NCBI GenBank assembly: GCA_050305515.1
Contig: JBNLFL010000043.1
Span: forward strand, 26,735 to 90,734
Length of the DNA stretch: 64,000 nt
DNA from: JAFGUB01 sp050305515
Lineage (GTDB): Bacteria; Campylobacterota; Campylobacteria; Campylobacterales; Sulfurimonadaceae
Reading direction: 5' to 3'
This document shows positions 49,266 to 59,438 of this stretch, piece after piece; within the stretch, counting starts at the first letter, position 1, and each line of letters begins with the position of its first letter. The translations under genes and the position numbers were made by a program. The notes under the pieces are model-generated. The model was not told the origin of the DNA. It searched no databases and saw only the letters and a list, made by a program, of their open reading frames with translations.

Positions 49266-50669
49266 TTACGCTCTTTGGTGGTAGATGTTGACGATGCTGA
49301 GTGCGCTGTGTTCCATCTTGTCTTTAATGCTGTTGGCCCAGCCTGAAAGCAGGTTGCCCACCAGAAGCAGCGGAATCGCCACGATCAGACCCAGTTCGGT
49401 CGTCACCAGTGCAATGGAGATACCGCCGGCAAGCAGTTTCGGATCACCCGTACCGTATTCGGTGATGATATCAAACGTAGCGATCATACCCGTGACCGTA
49501 CCAAGCAGCCCCAGAAGCGGTGCTACCGCGGCAAAAACCAGAACCACGGAACCGAAGCGGTCAATGTGGCTGCTCTCGTTAAGCAGGTTCTCGGAGATGA
49601 TGTCTTCAAGGTGCTCGCGGTCGCGGTTGAGGTTGCGCAGCGTCGCCTTGATAATGCGAGCCACAGAACCGTCGCTGGTAATGTGCGCCATCACGCTCTC
49701 CGCCGATTCACCTTTTTGAATGGCGCTCATGACCGATGCCGTCATTGACGTCGTATTGCGCCCCGCCATCATCAGCAGTACCGCACGGATGAGAACCAGA
49801 AGCACGCCAAGCGCACCCAGACCTACGATAACCCAGCCGATGATGCCGCCGTCATTGATGATATCGAGCGGTGATTTCTCGACTTCGTATGCCACCTCTT
49901 TTTTCAGGTTCTCATAGATGAAAACATGCATGGGAGCCGGAGTTTTTCCCTGAGCGAGCAGTTCTGCCGTGGCGCGTGCCTCCGGTGCCGTCCAGAGTTT
50001 GTAAGCGCCGTTGCCTGCGGGTGCCAATGCCCCGCTAGCCTGTGGCGCAGTGCCGTAGGCTGCGATGTTGCCGATCTTGATGATCTCGCCGTTGGCGCGG
50101 GAACCGTCTGGCAGGTAGAAGCTGCCGCTGTGCTTACTGACACTGCCGAGTTCATTAATAAGCGAAAGCGTGCGTTCGAAAATACGCTGCATCTTCTCGA
50201 CATAGGTGGCATGTTCGCCAAAATTGAACGTGATGCCGTACGGATCAAGCGTTGCCGCAGACTGCGTAATGGTTCCGTCGATAATCGCGGTATTGTCAAT
50301 GGCACCCTGCTCCGCCTGCTGTGCCTTGACCAGACGCTCCTGCGCGGCGTCGATCTTCACTTCGAAGCCAAGCAGCGTCTCTTCCAACGCATCGACCTCT
50401 GTTTTGGCTTCGGAAAGCTGTGCTTCGTGACGTTTGGCCTGTTCGCCGAGCTGCGCTTTGAGCGACTCTTTCTGCGCTTTTAAAAATGCAAACTCTTTGG
50501 CATAGGCGCGATCAAGTGCTTCGGCGTCCGCTTTGGCACGCGCCTGCGCTTCGATCTCCGCTTTCGCTTTGGCTTCGGCCAGAACGGTGGCGTTCATATC
50601 GGCAACCGGAGTTGCCGCGTACAGGGAGCCTCCGATAATGGCTGAGAGTATCAGGGATTTCATTCTCAT
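49266..50669 (-). CDS. Extended ExbB-like protein with periplasmic coiled coil (TtpC-like)
   Basis: A 467-residue protein. A signal peptide (SLILSAIIGGSLYAA), a long Ala/Glu/Lys-rich coiled coil (about 25-125), a periplasmic domain (about 130-260), then an ExbB/MotA channel region with GWVIVGLGALGVLLVLIRAV, LLGLLGTVTGMIATFDII and ALVTTELGLIVAIPLLLV. This matches TtpC-type proteins of Vibrio-like TonB systems, which act with a second ExbB. ATG 50669 has GGAGG six bases upstream and overlaps the DUF3450 stop. Confidence 0.9.
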   Translation of the reverse strand: MRMKSLILSAIIGGSLYAATPVADMNATVLAEAKAKAEIEAQARAKADAEALDRAYAKEFAFLKAQKESLKAQLGEQAKRHEAQLSEAKTEVDALEETLLGFEVKIDAAQERLVKAQQAEQGAIDNTAIIDGTITQSAATLDPYGITFNFGEHATYVEKMQRIFERTLSLINELGSVSKHSGSFYLPDGSRANGEIIKIGNIAAYGTAPQASGALAPAGNGAYKLWTAPEARATAELLAQGKTPAPMHVFIYENLKKEVAYEVEKSPLDIINDGGIIGWVIVGLGALGVLLVLIRAVLLMMAGRNTTSMTASVMSAIQKGESAESVMAHITSDGSVARIIKATLRNLNRDREHLEDIISENLLNESSHIDRFGSVVLVFAAVAPLLGLLGTVTGMIATFDIITEYGTGDPKLLAGGISIALVTTELGLIVAIPLLLVGNLLSGWANSIKDKMEHSALSIVNIYHQRA

Positions 50670-51433
50670 TTAGCACCTCCTGCTACGGCATACGGGAGGG
50701 TGAAATAGCCCGTACGGATCTGTTTGGTCATCGCATCGAAAAGCACCAAAATCTGTTTCTGGCGCTCTTTGTCCTGCTCCTGCACGTAGACATACTTGTC
50801 ACCCTGACGTTTGGCATAACCCACTTCGCCGGTAGGAAGTTTAAAAAAGAGCATGATGCTTCCGAGTTTTGCCACTTCGGCCAGACGCGGTTCGCCGCCG
50901 ATGGTAATGGGCTGTTTGAACAGGCCGTTCTCGCTGCTCATGCGAAGCGCGTCGTCATAACTGCCCCACACTTTGCTCAGCGCCTGCTCGGGAGTGATGA
51001 GATTACCTTCGAGCTGGGTCTTGACATCTTCAAGGTCAGCAAGTCGCAGCTCCGTTTTGAAAGGAATACCCGCTGCGATGGCACCATTAAGCGCGGCAAT
51101 GGCGGTATCGATCATCGGTATCATGCCTTCGGTATTGGCCGAGCGTTTTTTAATCAGTTCACGAATCTGCGTGATCTCCTGCTCGATCTTTTTAAGCTGT
51201 GTTTCCTGACGGTTGATCTGGGCTTCGAAATCGTTTTTCTGAAGGGAAAGCGATTTCATAGAGCTCTGAAAACTGTCCTGTTCGTCCTGAACCTGGGCAT
51301 GGAGCGACTCGACGTCACTGCGCAGTTTCATGAGCGATTCGACCATCCTGGCGTCGTTTTGTGCAAAGAGCGGCGAAGCGAGCAACATGCCTGAAAGCAC
51401 GAAGCCCATAGCCTTGGGGGTTGGTAAAATCAT
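50666..51433 (-). CDS. DUF3450-family periplasmic coiled-coil protein
   Basis: A 255-residue protein. Signal peptide ending PLFAQ, a coiled coil (about 35-95), then a domain with IGGEPRLAEVAKLGSIMLFF and GEVGYAKR that is typical of DUF3450. The family heads TtpC-type TonB operons; its role is not established. ATG 51433 has GGAG upstream; a longer frame lacks one. First gene of the operon ending at the DUF1566 gene. Confidence 0.87.
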   Translation of the reverse strand: MILPTPKAMGFVLSGMLLASPLFAQNDARMVESLMKLRSDVESLHAQVQDEQDSFQSSMKSLSLQKNDFEAQINRQETQLKKIEQEITQIRELIKKRSANTEGMIPMIDTAIAALNGAIAAGIPFKTELRLADLEDVKTQLEGNLITPEQALSKVWGSYDDALRMSSENGLFKQPITIGGEPRLAEVAKLGSIMLFFKLPTGEVGYAKRQGDKYVYVQEQDKERQKQILVLFDAMTKQIRTGYFTLPYAVAGGAK

Positions 51434-51621
51434 TACGGCTCCATCTAAAAATATGAGCGCCATTGTAGGAAACGGGGGTTACTTTTAAATTACCCAAAGG
51501 TCACAGATTGGTTACATTAATTTCCAATCGCATCATCGCAACTTCAAATTCAATGTAAGACTTACAGAAATTTTAAACACTCTGATCATATAATTATTAA
51601 TTATTTTTTCTGGAGCCTTCC

Positions 51622-54600
51622 ATGAAGTTGATCCTGCTCTTTTTAACGCTCTGGTTTGCCGCTGTTGCAGACCCCTATCCACCCTCTTTGAGTAACGGTG
51701 CAAAGCATTTCAACCCGGTCGCCTGGCCTGCTAACGCAGAGTGGAAACCCTATACCCGTTTCGACAACGGTATCAACGATCCGCGTACCAACGACCCTTC
51801 CAACGGGGGAACACGGCCGCAAAACTACGTCAATATCGCTTCTTCCTGTACGGACAAGGCCGAACCGAGCATCTATTACTATCTGTATCAGGGGTCAACC
51901 CCGGAAGAAGACGTCATCATGTTCCGCTGGCGTGTGGAACAGGTGGCCAATACCTATGCAACCGGCCCCAAAGCCGGAGCCTACAGTGCCGGTGATGTCT
52001 GGAACTCTGCCCTGTGGACGGTATTTTTCGACGTTGACGGAGACGGTTACCGCGATCTGGCTGCCCATCTTGACGGCTCTTCGGGTAATCCGAGCGAACC
52101 GATCGACCGGATCTTCGGAATTTACGGAAACGTTCCTACACAGTCCATTGACTACATCAACGATCCAAGCATCAAAATCATTGCCCACAATCCTACGGCG
52201 TTTATCGGTTCTGATAACAGCACGGTGCTGAACTTTCACAATAACCTCACATCCGATATGGATTGGAGTGCGACAATCGCCGCACCGGATGAGCAAAAAG
52301 TCTGGGATTACGGAACAACCCGATCTTCCTATAATACGGATTCGCCCTGTGTCGAATATTTTATCGACTATCAGATTCCCGTAGGGATGCTCGATGCATC
52401 AGCCTACGGAGGGCCAAAACTGACAAGAGAGACGCCGCTTTCCATGATGTTCTGTACGGCAAACAGTCTCAACAATCCTACACAAAAAGACTGTGCCATC
52501 AATAAGGAGTGGATGGCTGATCCCTTAAAGCCGGGGCCGTATGGAGATTACATCAGTTTTGATAGGAATAACTCCTATATCCAGCCTATTGTCGATGAAG
52601 TCACATCGAGCGGTTGTAACCCGGTCAAACTAAGCGCGAAAGTCAAAGATGCCATAGCCATCGTGAATGGTGAAGCGGTGCCATCTGTTAAAACCGTGGA
52701 GTTTTACTACTATGAAGACAAAAACGGCAACGGCGTCGCCGATGACGGCGGCAGCTGGAGCAAAGCCGGCGATGCCCTAAGGCAGGACTTCATAAACTGG
52801 ACGTACGACTGGACTACCACGGCATTGCCAAAAGGACAGTACCTTGTCGGCGTCAAAACGACGGATGATCCGACACTGGTCGATGACGGCATGCCTACCA
52901 CCGGCACCACCAATGTCACCTACTCCTACCTCACACAGACTGAAGTCGATGCACTCGGCGGAAAACCGGCGAATGAAAACTGGTTTGCCAACCCGGACTA
53001 TACCGGGGTTAAAAGCGTGGCACTTGCGGTCAATACCTGCGGTGTGGCACCGACCATCACCAAAACCGCAACGCCTGAGAGCGTAGCAAGCGGTGACGAA
53101 GTGACCTTCAGCGTCACAATAGACAATAGCACCGGAAATCTCTTACATGTAAGTTCAATCAGCGATCTGCTTCCTGCGGGGTTCACCTATAAAACCGGCA
53201 GCAGCCAGATCAATTCAGTCGGTACGTCAGATCCTGCGGGAAGCACCGGAACTATTGTATGGAGTGTCAATATGGACGTTCCCGACGGTTCGAATCTGGT
53301 ACTCGATTTTATTGCCACAGCATCCTCCGTTGCCGGAACCTACAACAACACGGCTTCGGCGTCAACAACACAGTTTGGTACGATTGAAAGCAATCCTGCC
53401 CAGGTACAGGTCGATGCCGCGCGCATCTCTTTAACCAAGACACCAAGCACGTATCTGCTCAATCCGGGCGATCCCGTGACCTATACACTCACATACTCGA
53501 ATGACTCCTCAGTAACGGTGACCGATGCCAATATTACCGACACGCTTCCGGCAAACGTTACATGTAACAGTTACAGCGTCAACGGAGGTGCGGTGCAGAG
53601 CTGTTCCGGCAATCCGGTCACCATGCTGCTGGGTGATCTTGCAGGTTTTGCAAACGGCAGTGTCGAACTCAATGTCACGGTGAAGAGTGCCTACTCCAGT
53701 TCATCACTTTTAAATCAGGCGACACTCGGTGTCAAAGCACCTGATGGCACGACCGTTACAAAAGATGCCAGCAGTACGATTGCGGTGAATATTCCGACTC
53801 CGGCGTTCACGCTTGTCAAAACTTCGAATATCGAACTGGTCGCGCCTGATGGCGACGTGACCTTTACCATTACCTACAGCAACTACGGTACGGCAGCGGC
53901 TACCGGGGTGACCATCAGCGACGAATTGCCGTTTGGTTTTACCTTCAAAAGCTGCAGTGACAGCTGTAGCGGTTCGGGCAGCAGCTACAGCTGGAGTATT
54001 CCGACGGTGGCTTCCGGCGCTACGGGAAGCGTGACCATTACGGCAACCGCGACTGCGGATGTCAACACAGGAAACTTTACCGGAGCCAACCCGGCGACCA
54101 ACACGGCAAATCTGCTCTGGAGCGGGCCAAATCCCGGCGGTCCCGTTACGGCTGAAGATCAGGTCGGTGTTTCAGGCGGATCGTGTCAGGCATACTATTT
54201 TTCCAATCAGCTTGCCAATGTCGGTGCCGATGGAAGCAGTGTTATTCCTCTCAGCGGCACCGCCCAGCCCACAGCCGTTGATTCGCTCAGCGGATTGAGT
54301 ACATCGACCTATACCACACCGACTCTGACGGCTACCCTTCAGGAGATCGGACGCTTTTTCATGGATCCGGCCGTAAGCGGCAGCAGCCTGAGCAGTACCC
54401 AATATTCACTCGACACCATTATTACGTATGTCAAGAACGGAACCGCCTCCGCGAGTATCACGCTTCAGGCTGACATTTATGAGTACGACCCCTCAACAGG
54501 TGCGACACAGCTGATTGAAAGCGGCACGCTCTCCTCTCCGGGAGCATCAGGGAAATTACCGCAACTGACTCTCAGCAATGCGTTTGATATTAATGTAGGC

Positions 54601-57600
54601 AACCGGGTTTTATGGGTCTTTTCGGCAAAATCGAACAAAACCGACAATACGCTTGACATCGCTTTTAACGACCCGAGAAACCGTGCGCTTTTTTGCCAGG
54701 CCAGCACACCGGCAAGCCTTAGTATTTCAAAAACCGTTGACAAGCCAAATATCACCTCACTGCCTGATGCTCTGACCTATACAATAGAGTATGCCAACGT
54801 CGGCGGCACTACGGCAACCAATGTCATACTCAGTGACACGCTGCCCGCAAACGTTACATGTAACAGCTACAGCATCAACGGCGGTGCGACGCAATCGTGT
54901 CCGGTAACGGCCATCAGCCTCGGTTCTCTGGCAGCAGGCGCTACGGGATACGTGACAATCAATACCACTGCGACGGCATCGGCCAGCGGGACCCTTACCA
55001 ACAGTGCAACGATAGACAGCACGGAGACCGACCCGGTTTCTGATACTGCCGAAACCAAAGTCGGCTCCCTTTCCGGTGGCGGCGCGCCCGAGCTTGTGAT
55101 TGAAAAATCTTCCGACAAGGCGTATCTGACGGCGGGAGAAGTCGTAACGTACACCCTTAAGGTCATAAACGTCGGTCAGGGCGATGCCACCTCAATAACG
55201 GTCAACGATACGATTCCGTCCAATGGCTATTTTAGCTATGTTGCCAGCAGTATCACCGGTGCCACGACGCGAGATGATGCATCAGCGCCGGATTTGACAT
55301 GGAGTATTGCCACCTTGCCTGCCGGCAGCGCGACAACGCTCACGTTCCAGATGCAATCAGCCACAAGTGGCATTCCCTCCGGCGTGACCACGCTCAACAA
55401 TACAGCGACTCTATCAGATGCCGTTGTCTGTACAAACACATCGATTTCTGGCTGTACCAGCAACGAAGTGCCGGTCACGATCAGCGGTAACCCTGTACTG
55501 GAAATCACCCTGACACCTGATGCACCGACGAAAAACCCGTGCGACGTCGTCACTTACACCATGGACTTCAACAATACCGGGGCTTCGGATGCCAACAACA
55601 CACGCATTACGCTGCCGATCCCTGCGCATCTGACACTCGATATCAGCTCGCTTCCTGCGTATGCCTCGTTTGATGGTATCAATAACCGCATTGTGTTTGA
55701 TGTCGGCACCATGGATGCGGGAGAGAACAACTCTACTACCTTTAAAATGCAGGTTGACTGCGCCATGCCCTCAGGCACCACGACACTCGATGCCAATGCA
55801 ACCATTTCAGCAAGCAATGCCGCAAGCAAAAGCGATGACGCCGTAGTGGATGTCAGCGCCAGAGTTGACCTCATCGTCGATATCACCGGCCCTTCAAGCG
55901 CGGAGAACAATGCCAGCATCTGTCTCACCTACGGAGTGATTTATAAAAATGCCGGAAATGCGGATGCTACGAATGCCGAGCTCAATGTGACACTGCCGGC
56001 AGGACTGACCTACAGCAGTGCAACCCCCACACCGACATCGGCTCCGTCGCCGATTCGCTGGAGTCTTGGCGGAGTGGCCGTTGGAGCGTATGGCAGCTTC
56101 CAGATAGTGGCATGTCCGACAGGAGGAGCCGGCACCTATACGGTGAGTGCCAAAATTAGCAGTGATGCAGTCACAGACAATCCGGAAGGCAATAATACGG
56201 ATGCTCAGGAAACGGTTGTCGGCGGTCTGGTAGTCAGTAAAAGCACCACGACGCCACTGGTGGTACAGCCGACTGCCGATGGGGCAAAAGTGGATGTCAA
56301 TTACTCCATCACAATTGCCAATACGCTCTCTGTCGCTGTCAGTGATGTGAATGTCACAGACAAACTTCCGGCAGGATTCGAATACAAGAGTACGACCAGC
56401 GTGGTGACAAGCGGTTATAGTGTCGATACCACGGTGTCACAACCGGTCTGGAAGGGCTTGAACATTCCGGCCAATGGCAGTGTCATCATCAACTTTGTAG
56501 CAACCATTGACAATACCGTCGGTGCCGCAACCTATCAGAATGAAGTCAAGGCAACAACCACGCAAAGCGGCGTTGCGGTGATTCAGTATGATGAGCTTTC
56601 ACACCCTGATGAAGACGTGACGGTTTTAGCGAGCAACAAGGGGATAGTCGAAGGTTATGTGTTTGAAGACACGAACAATAATGACATTTATGAACCGGGA
56701 ATTGACAATCCGTTCACCTATGCCAAGCTCACGCTGATTTCAGGAAGTACAACCTACATTGTCTACACTGACTATCAGGGATTTTTCAGTCGCGTGGTTC
56801 CTGCCGGCGTGGTTAACGTGGATGTGGATGATGCCGCCATTACCTCAGGTCTGACGATCTCCAGCAATCACAGCGATACTACAGATGTGACGGTTCCGGC
56901 CGGTGGCGTTGCCCGTGATGATAACGCATACCAAACTCTCGTCATATCAAGCAGTAGTAGCTCAAGTGTTACTTCAGCACCTTCAAGCAGCACTGCTTCA
57001 AGCTCATCGAGTTCCGCAGTGTCGAGCAGCAGTTCATCTGTAATGTCCAGTTCGTCAAGCTCAATGCCTTCGTCTTCGAGTTCAAGCAGCAGCCTCTCCA
57101 GCGCGTCATCGTCAAGTTTGGGTTGCAGTGTTGACAGTGACAATGATGGTGTCTTCGATTGTGACGAAGGCACGGGAGATTCGGATGGCGATGGCACTCC
57201 CGATTACGCCGACTACGATCCCATGGGGTATTTCTATGACAGTTCTAACGGTCAGATCATCACCGGGGGAAGCGTTTTGGTTACATGTAATCCAGTCTAT
57301 TCCATAAACTATGTCAAAGACGGCAGTGACGGGCAGTATGAGTGGCATGTAGCGAGTTTGGCGGGAGAGACAAACTGTACCATGACCTATACGCTTCCAT
57401 CAGGTTATATGCTTGACAGCGCATGTCCGGTTACAACCGGACTGCTGGACCCGACCGGCCAACCTGACCCGTACATTCTGGGAAGCAGTCAATTCGGTTC
57501 AACCGGATATCTGGCTGATGGCAACTGCTCTGCCAATCCGTGGTATCTGCAGTTTGCACTGGCATCGGGTGACCCGCAGATATTCCATAACAATATTCCT

Positions 57601-57702
57601 CTGCGCGCCGTTGAGGCCATAACCGTGCCGCTTCTGCATCCTCTTGGTGCGCTGATGCTGGCGCTGCTGTTCGGAATCATCGGATACCGCCGCATCCGAT
57701 AG
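51622..57702 (+). CDS. Very large DUF11-repeat surface protein with Ser-rich linker and C-terminal anchor
   Basis: A 2026-residue exported protein. Signal peptide (LILLFLTLWFAAVA); an N-terminal domain of about 450 residues; then roughly nine DUF11-type repeats (units such as VTYTLTYSNDSSVTVTDANI and LPANVTCNSYSVNGG) to about residue 1670; an SdrD-B/Cna-B-like domain (GIVEGYVFEDTNNNDIYEPG); a Ser-rich stretch; calcium-type repeats (DSDNDGVFDCDEG, DSDGDGTPDYADYDP); a last domain; and a C-terminal tripartite tail, VPLLHPLGALM, a hydrophobic segment and YRRIR. The tail resembles exosortase-type sorting signals (IPTL-CTERM-like). Likely surface adhesin or sheath protein. Four TTACATGTAA copies lie in it. 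Confidence 0.88.
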   Translation: MKLILLFLTLWFAAVADPYPPSLSNGAKHFNPVAWPANAEWKPYTRFDNGINDPRTNDPSNGGTRPQNYVNIASSCTDKAEPSIYYYLYQGSTPEEDVIMFRWRVEQVANTYATGPKAGAYSAGDVWNSALWTVFFDVDGDGYRDLAAHLDGSSGNPSEPIDRIFGIYGNVPTQSIDYINDPSIKIIAHNPTAFIGSDNSTVLNFHNNLTSDMDWSATIAAPDEQKVWDYGTTRSSYNTDSPCVEYFIDYQIPVGMLDASAYGGPKLTRETPLSMMFCTANSLNNPTQKDCAINKEWMADPLKPGPYGDYISFDRNNSYIQPIVDEVTSSGCNPVKLSAKVKDAIAIVNGEAVPSVKTVEFYYYEDKNGNGVADDGGSWSKAGDALRQDFINWTYDWTTTALPKGQYLVGVKTTDDPTLVDDGMPTTGTTNVTYSYLTQTEVDALGGKPANENWFANPDYTGVKSVALAVNTCGVAPTITKTATPESVASGDEVTFSVTIDNSTGNLLHVSSISDLLPAGFTYKTGSSQINSVGTSDPAGSTGTIVWSVNMDVPDGSNLVLDFIATASSVAGTYNNTASASTTQFGTIESNPAQVQVDAARISLTKTPSTYLLNPGDPVTYTLTYSNDSSVTVTDANITDTLPANVTCNSYSVNGGAVQSCSGNPVTMLLGDLAGFANGSVELNVTVKSAYSSSSLLNQATLGVKAPDGTTVTKDASSTIAVNIPTPAFTLVKTSNIELVAPDGDVTFTITYSNYGTAAATGVTISDELPFGFTFKSCSDSCSGSGSSYSWSIPTVASGATGSVTITATATADVNTGNFTGANPATNTANLLWSGPNPGGPVTAEDQVGVSGGSCQAYYFSNQLANVGADGSSVIPLSGTAQPTAVDSLSGLSTSTYTTPTLTATLQEIGRFFMDPAVSGSSLSSTQYSLDTIITYVKNGTASASITLQADIYEYDPSTGATQLIESGTLSSPGASGKLPQLTLSNAFDINVGNRVLWVFSAKSNKTDNTLDIAFNDPRNRALFCQASTPASLSISKTVDKPNITSLPDALTYTIEYANVGGTTATNVILSDTLPANVTCNSYSINGGATQSCPVTAISLGSLAAGATGYVTINTTATASASGTLTNSATIDSTETDPVSDTAETKVGSLSGGGAPELVIEKSSDKAYLTAGEVVTYTLKVINVGQGDATSITVNDTIPSNGYFSYVASSITGATTRDDASAPDLTWSIATLPAGSATTLTFQMQSATSGIPSGVTTLNNTATLSDAVVCTNTSISGCTSNEVPVTISGNPVLEITLTPDAPTKNPCDVVTYTMDFNNTGASDANNTRITLPIPAHLTLDISSLPAYASFDGINNRIVFDVGTMDAGENNSTTFKMQVDCAMPSGTTTLDANATISASNAASKSDDAVVDVSARVDLIVDITGPSSAENNASICLTYGVIYKNAGNADATNAELNVTLPAGLTYSSATPTPTSAPSPIRWSLGGVAVGAYGSFQIVACPTGGAGTYTVSAKISSDAVTDNPEGNNTDAQETVVGGLVVSKSTTTPLVVQPTADGAKVDVNYSITIANTLSVAVSDVNVTDKLPAGFEYKSTTSVVTSGYSVDTTVSQPVWKGLNIPANGSVIINFVATIDNTVGAATYQNEVKATTTQSGVAVIQYDELSHPDEDVTVLASNKGIVEGYVFEDTNNNDIYEPGIDNPFTYAKLTLISGSTTYIVYTDYQGFFSRVVPAGVVNVDVDDAAITSGLTISSNHSDTTDVTVPAGGVARDDNAYQTLVISSSSSSSVTSAPSSSTASSSSSSAVSSSSSSVMSSSSSSMPSSSSSSSSLSSASSSSLGCSVDSDNDGVFDCDEGTGDSDGDGTPDYADYDPMGYFYDSSNGQIITGGSVLVTCNPVYSINYVKDGSDGQYEWHVASLAGETNCTMTYTLPSGYMLDSACPVTTGLLDPTGQPDPYILGSSQFGSTGYLADGNCSANPWYLQFALASGDPQIFHNNIPLRAVEAITVPLLHPLGALMLALLFGIIGYRRIR
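53143..53152. repeat. TTACATGTAA palindrome, copy 11
   Basis: Perfect copy inside the DUF11-repeat gene, read as Leu-His-Val. Confidence 0.97.
53558..53567. repeat. TTACATGTAA palindrome, copy 12
   Basis: Perfect copy in a DUF11 unit, read as Thr-Cys-Asn. It is in the same place of the unit as copy 13. Confidence 0.97.
54854..54863. repeat. TTACATGTAA palindrome, copy 13
   Basis: Perfect copy in another DUF11 unit, read as Thr-Cys-Asn, in DNA alignable to that around copy 12. Confidence 0.97.
56947..57117 (+). repeat. Ser-rich low-complexity coding tract
   Basis: About 57 codons, mostly serine (AGC, AGT, TCA, TCG, TCC mixed), with scattered Thr, Ala, Val, Pro and Met. It links the Cna-B-like domain to the calcium-type repeats. 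The cytochrome gene at 14.5 kb carries similar Ser-rich linkers. Confidence 0.85.
57281..57290. repeat. TTACATGTAA palindrome, copy 14
   Basis: Perfect copy near the end of the DUF11-repeat gene, read as Thr-Cys-Asn. Confidence 0.97.
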
Positions 57703-57721
57703 GAACTTTTAAAGACGTTTT

Positions 57722-59434
57722 TTACCCGATATAACGCTTGCGCTTGCTCTCTTTGAGTTTGTGCAGGTCAACGACCAGAAAGCCGTCCACGCAGTTATCG
57801 AAGTCGCGGTCGATACCGAAGTCGAAAAACTGCACCCCGCCCTCTTCGCACAGATCGCTGTACTGTTTGTAAAGCGTGGGAATCGCATAGCCCATCGCCT
57901 GCAACTCGTTTTTCAGACGGATCAGGTCTTCACGGTAATCCGTACATGTAAAGCGTTCCTGAAAGCTGCGCAGGCGCTCTTCACTCAAAACATACCCGTC
58001 ACGATGGTGTACTCCCGTATCTTTGGCACCGAACCAGAACATGTAGAAAAAGACCAGCAGCGCGACGGCTTCGTCGTTATAGGAGCGTGAAATACTCACC
58101 GGCCCGAACATGTAGCGGATCTGAGGATTGGCCTTAAGATACGCCCCGATGCCCTGCCAGAGGTAATCGAGCGCGCGTGAGTTCCAGTAGCGCGGCTGCA
58201 CGAAACTGCGCCCGAGTTCGATGCCGTCGTGGAAGAAGCGTTCAAAGTTCTGGTCATACTCGAAAAGCGTGGCGGTGTAGAGGCCGTCCACATCGAACAT
58301 CTCGATCATCTCCTGCGCTTTGGCAATGCGGTACGAACCGACGATCTCCAGATCTTTCTCATCCCACAGCACAATATGCTCGTAATAAAAATCAAACTCG
58401 TCCAGATCGCGTTTTTTACCGCTCCCCTCTTTGACTTGACGGAAGCTGATCTCGCGCAGCCGGCCAATCTCTTTAATGATGGGGTTCTCCTCTTCGTTGC
58501 GGTAGAGGTAGATCTTTTTGCCGTCGCTCGTTTCGCCCAGCGCCTGCGCGTTTTGCAGCTCGCGTTTGAGCTCCTGACGGTTTTCGGCCAGCGCGATGGG
58601 GTTGAAGGTCTTGAAAATGCCCCGGCGTTTTTTTGAGACGCGGTAGAAATGCTTGCGAAAAAGCTTGACACGGTCATTCAGGCTCATGCCGCCGAGATGA
58701 TAGCTCTCATACGGAATGCTCTTGCCAATACGAAATCCGATGCTTTTGTCCTGATATTTGAACATCTCGTGCGGAATGGTCGCCGTAGCCAGTGCCTTGT
58801 TCATCATGGAGATCATGTAAAACGAACGGGAATTTTTTGCTTCTATATAAATAGGCAAAACCGGAGCCTGCGTCTTTTCGGCAATTTTCAGAAAACCGCT
58901 GCGCCAGCGTGTATCTTTAATGCCGCCCGGACGTGCCCGGCTCACCTCGCCGGAAGGAAAAATAATAACCGCCTGCTCCTTCTTCAGCGCATCGTAAATG
59001 GCCTCAACGGACGTGCGCTCCATCTTGCCGCGCACGTTCTCGATGGGAATGAGCACGTCATTCATATTTTCAAACGCGCTGAGAAAATTGGAAGCGACGA
59101 TCTTGACATCTTTCCGGACGTCGCTGATTACATGTAAGAGCGCCAGTGCATCGAGCGCACCGAGCGGATGGTTGGCAATGATGACGCATTTGCCATACGA
59201 AGGGATACGGGAGAGCTCGTTTTTGTTGATGACAATGTCGAGGTTGAAGTGCTCCAGAATCGCTTCAATGAATCCGAAAGCGTCCTGATTGGCATGCGTG
59301 GTGAGAAAGTCGTTGATCTCGTTTTCATGAAAAAGACGCTTGAAAAAAGCGATGATCGACTGGCGCACCAGATGCGGCAGTCGGTCAAAGGCCGGGTAGT
59401 TGTGTGTAAAATAGCTTTCTACAGATATCGCCAT
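57722..59434 (-). CDS. OlsF-like bifunctional acyltransferase (PlsC-type plus OlsB/GNAT-type)
   Basis: A 570-residue fusion. The N-terminal half is a lysophospholipid acyltransferase: IIANHPLGALDALALLH has the catalytic NHxxxxD, FPSGEVSRARPGG and PVLPIYIEAKNSR follow. The C-terminal half (about 320-570) matches the OlsB/hemolysin-type N-acyltransferase (FFHDGIELGRSFVQPRYWN, FGPVSISRSYND). The same order occurs in OlsF, which makes ornithine lipids. By inference it makes an aminolipid, perhaps ornithine lipid; a different amino acid is possible. ATG 59434 is chosen; the frame further upstream lies in the small gene that ends four bases before. One TTACATGTAA and one near-match (57942-57951) lie in it. 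Confidence 0.85.
   Translation of the reverse strand: MAISVESYFTHNYPAFDRLPHLVRQSIIAFFKRLFHENEINDFLTTHANQDAFGFIEAILEHFNLDIVINKNELSRIPSYGKCVIIANHPLGALDALALLHVISDVRKDVKIVASNFLSAFENMNDVLIPIENVRGKMERTSVEAIYDALKKEQAVIIFPSGEVSRARPGGIKDTRWRSGFLKIAEKTQAPVLPIYIEAKNSRSFYMISMMNKALATATIPHEMFKYQDKSIGFRIGKSIPYESYHLGGMSLNDRVKLFRKHFYRVSKKRRGIFKTFNPIALAENRQELKRELQNAQALGETSDGKKIYLYRNEEENPIIKEIGRLREISFRQVKEGSGKKRDLDEFDFYYEHIVLWDEKDLEIVGSYRIAKAQEMIEMFDVDGLYTATLFEYDQNFERFFHDGIELGRSFVQPRYWNSRALDYLWQGIGAYLKANPQIRYMFGPVSISRSYNDEAVALLVFFYMFWFGAKDTGVHHRDGYVLSEERLRSFQERFTCTDYREDLIRLKNELQAMGYAIPTLYKQYSDLCEEGGVQFFDFGIDRDFDNCVDGFLVVDLHKLKESKRKRYIG
59128..59137. repeat. TTACATGTAA palindrome, copy 15
   Basis: Perfect copy inside the OlsF-like gene, read as Leu-His-Val. 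Confidence 0.97.
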
Positions 59435-59438
59435 AGGT

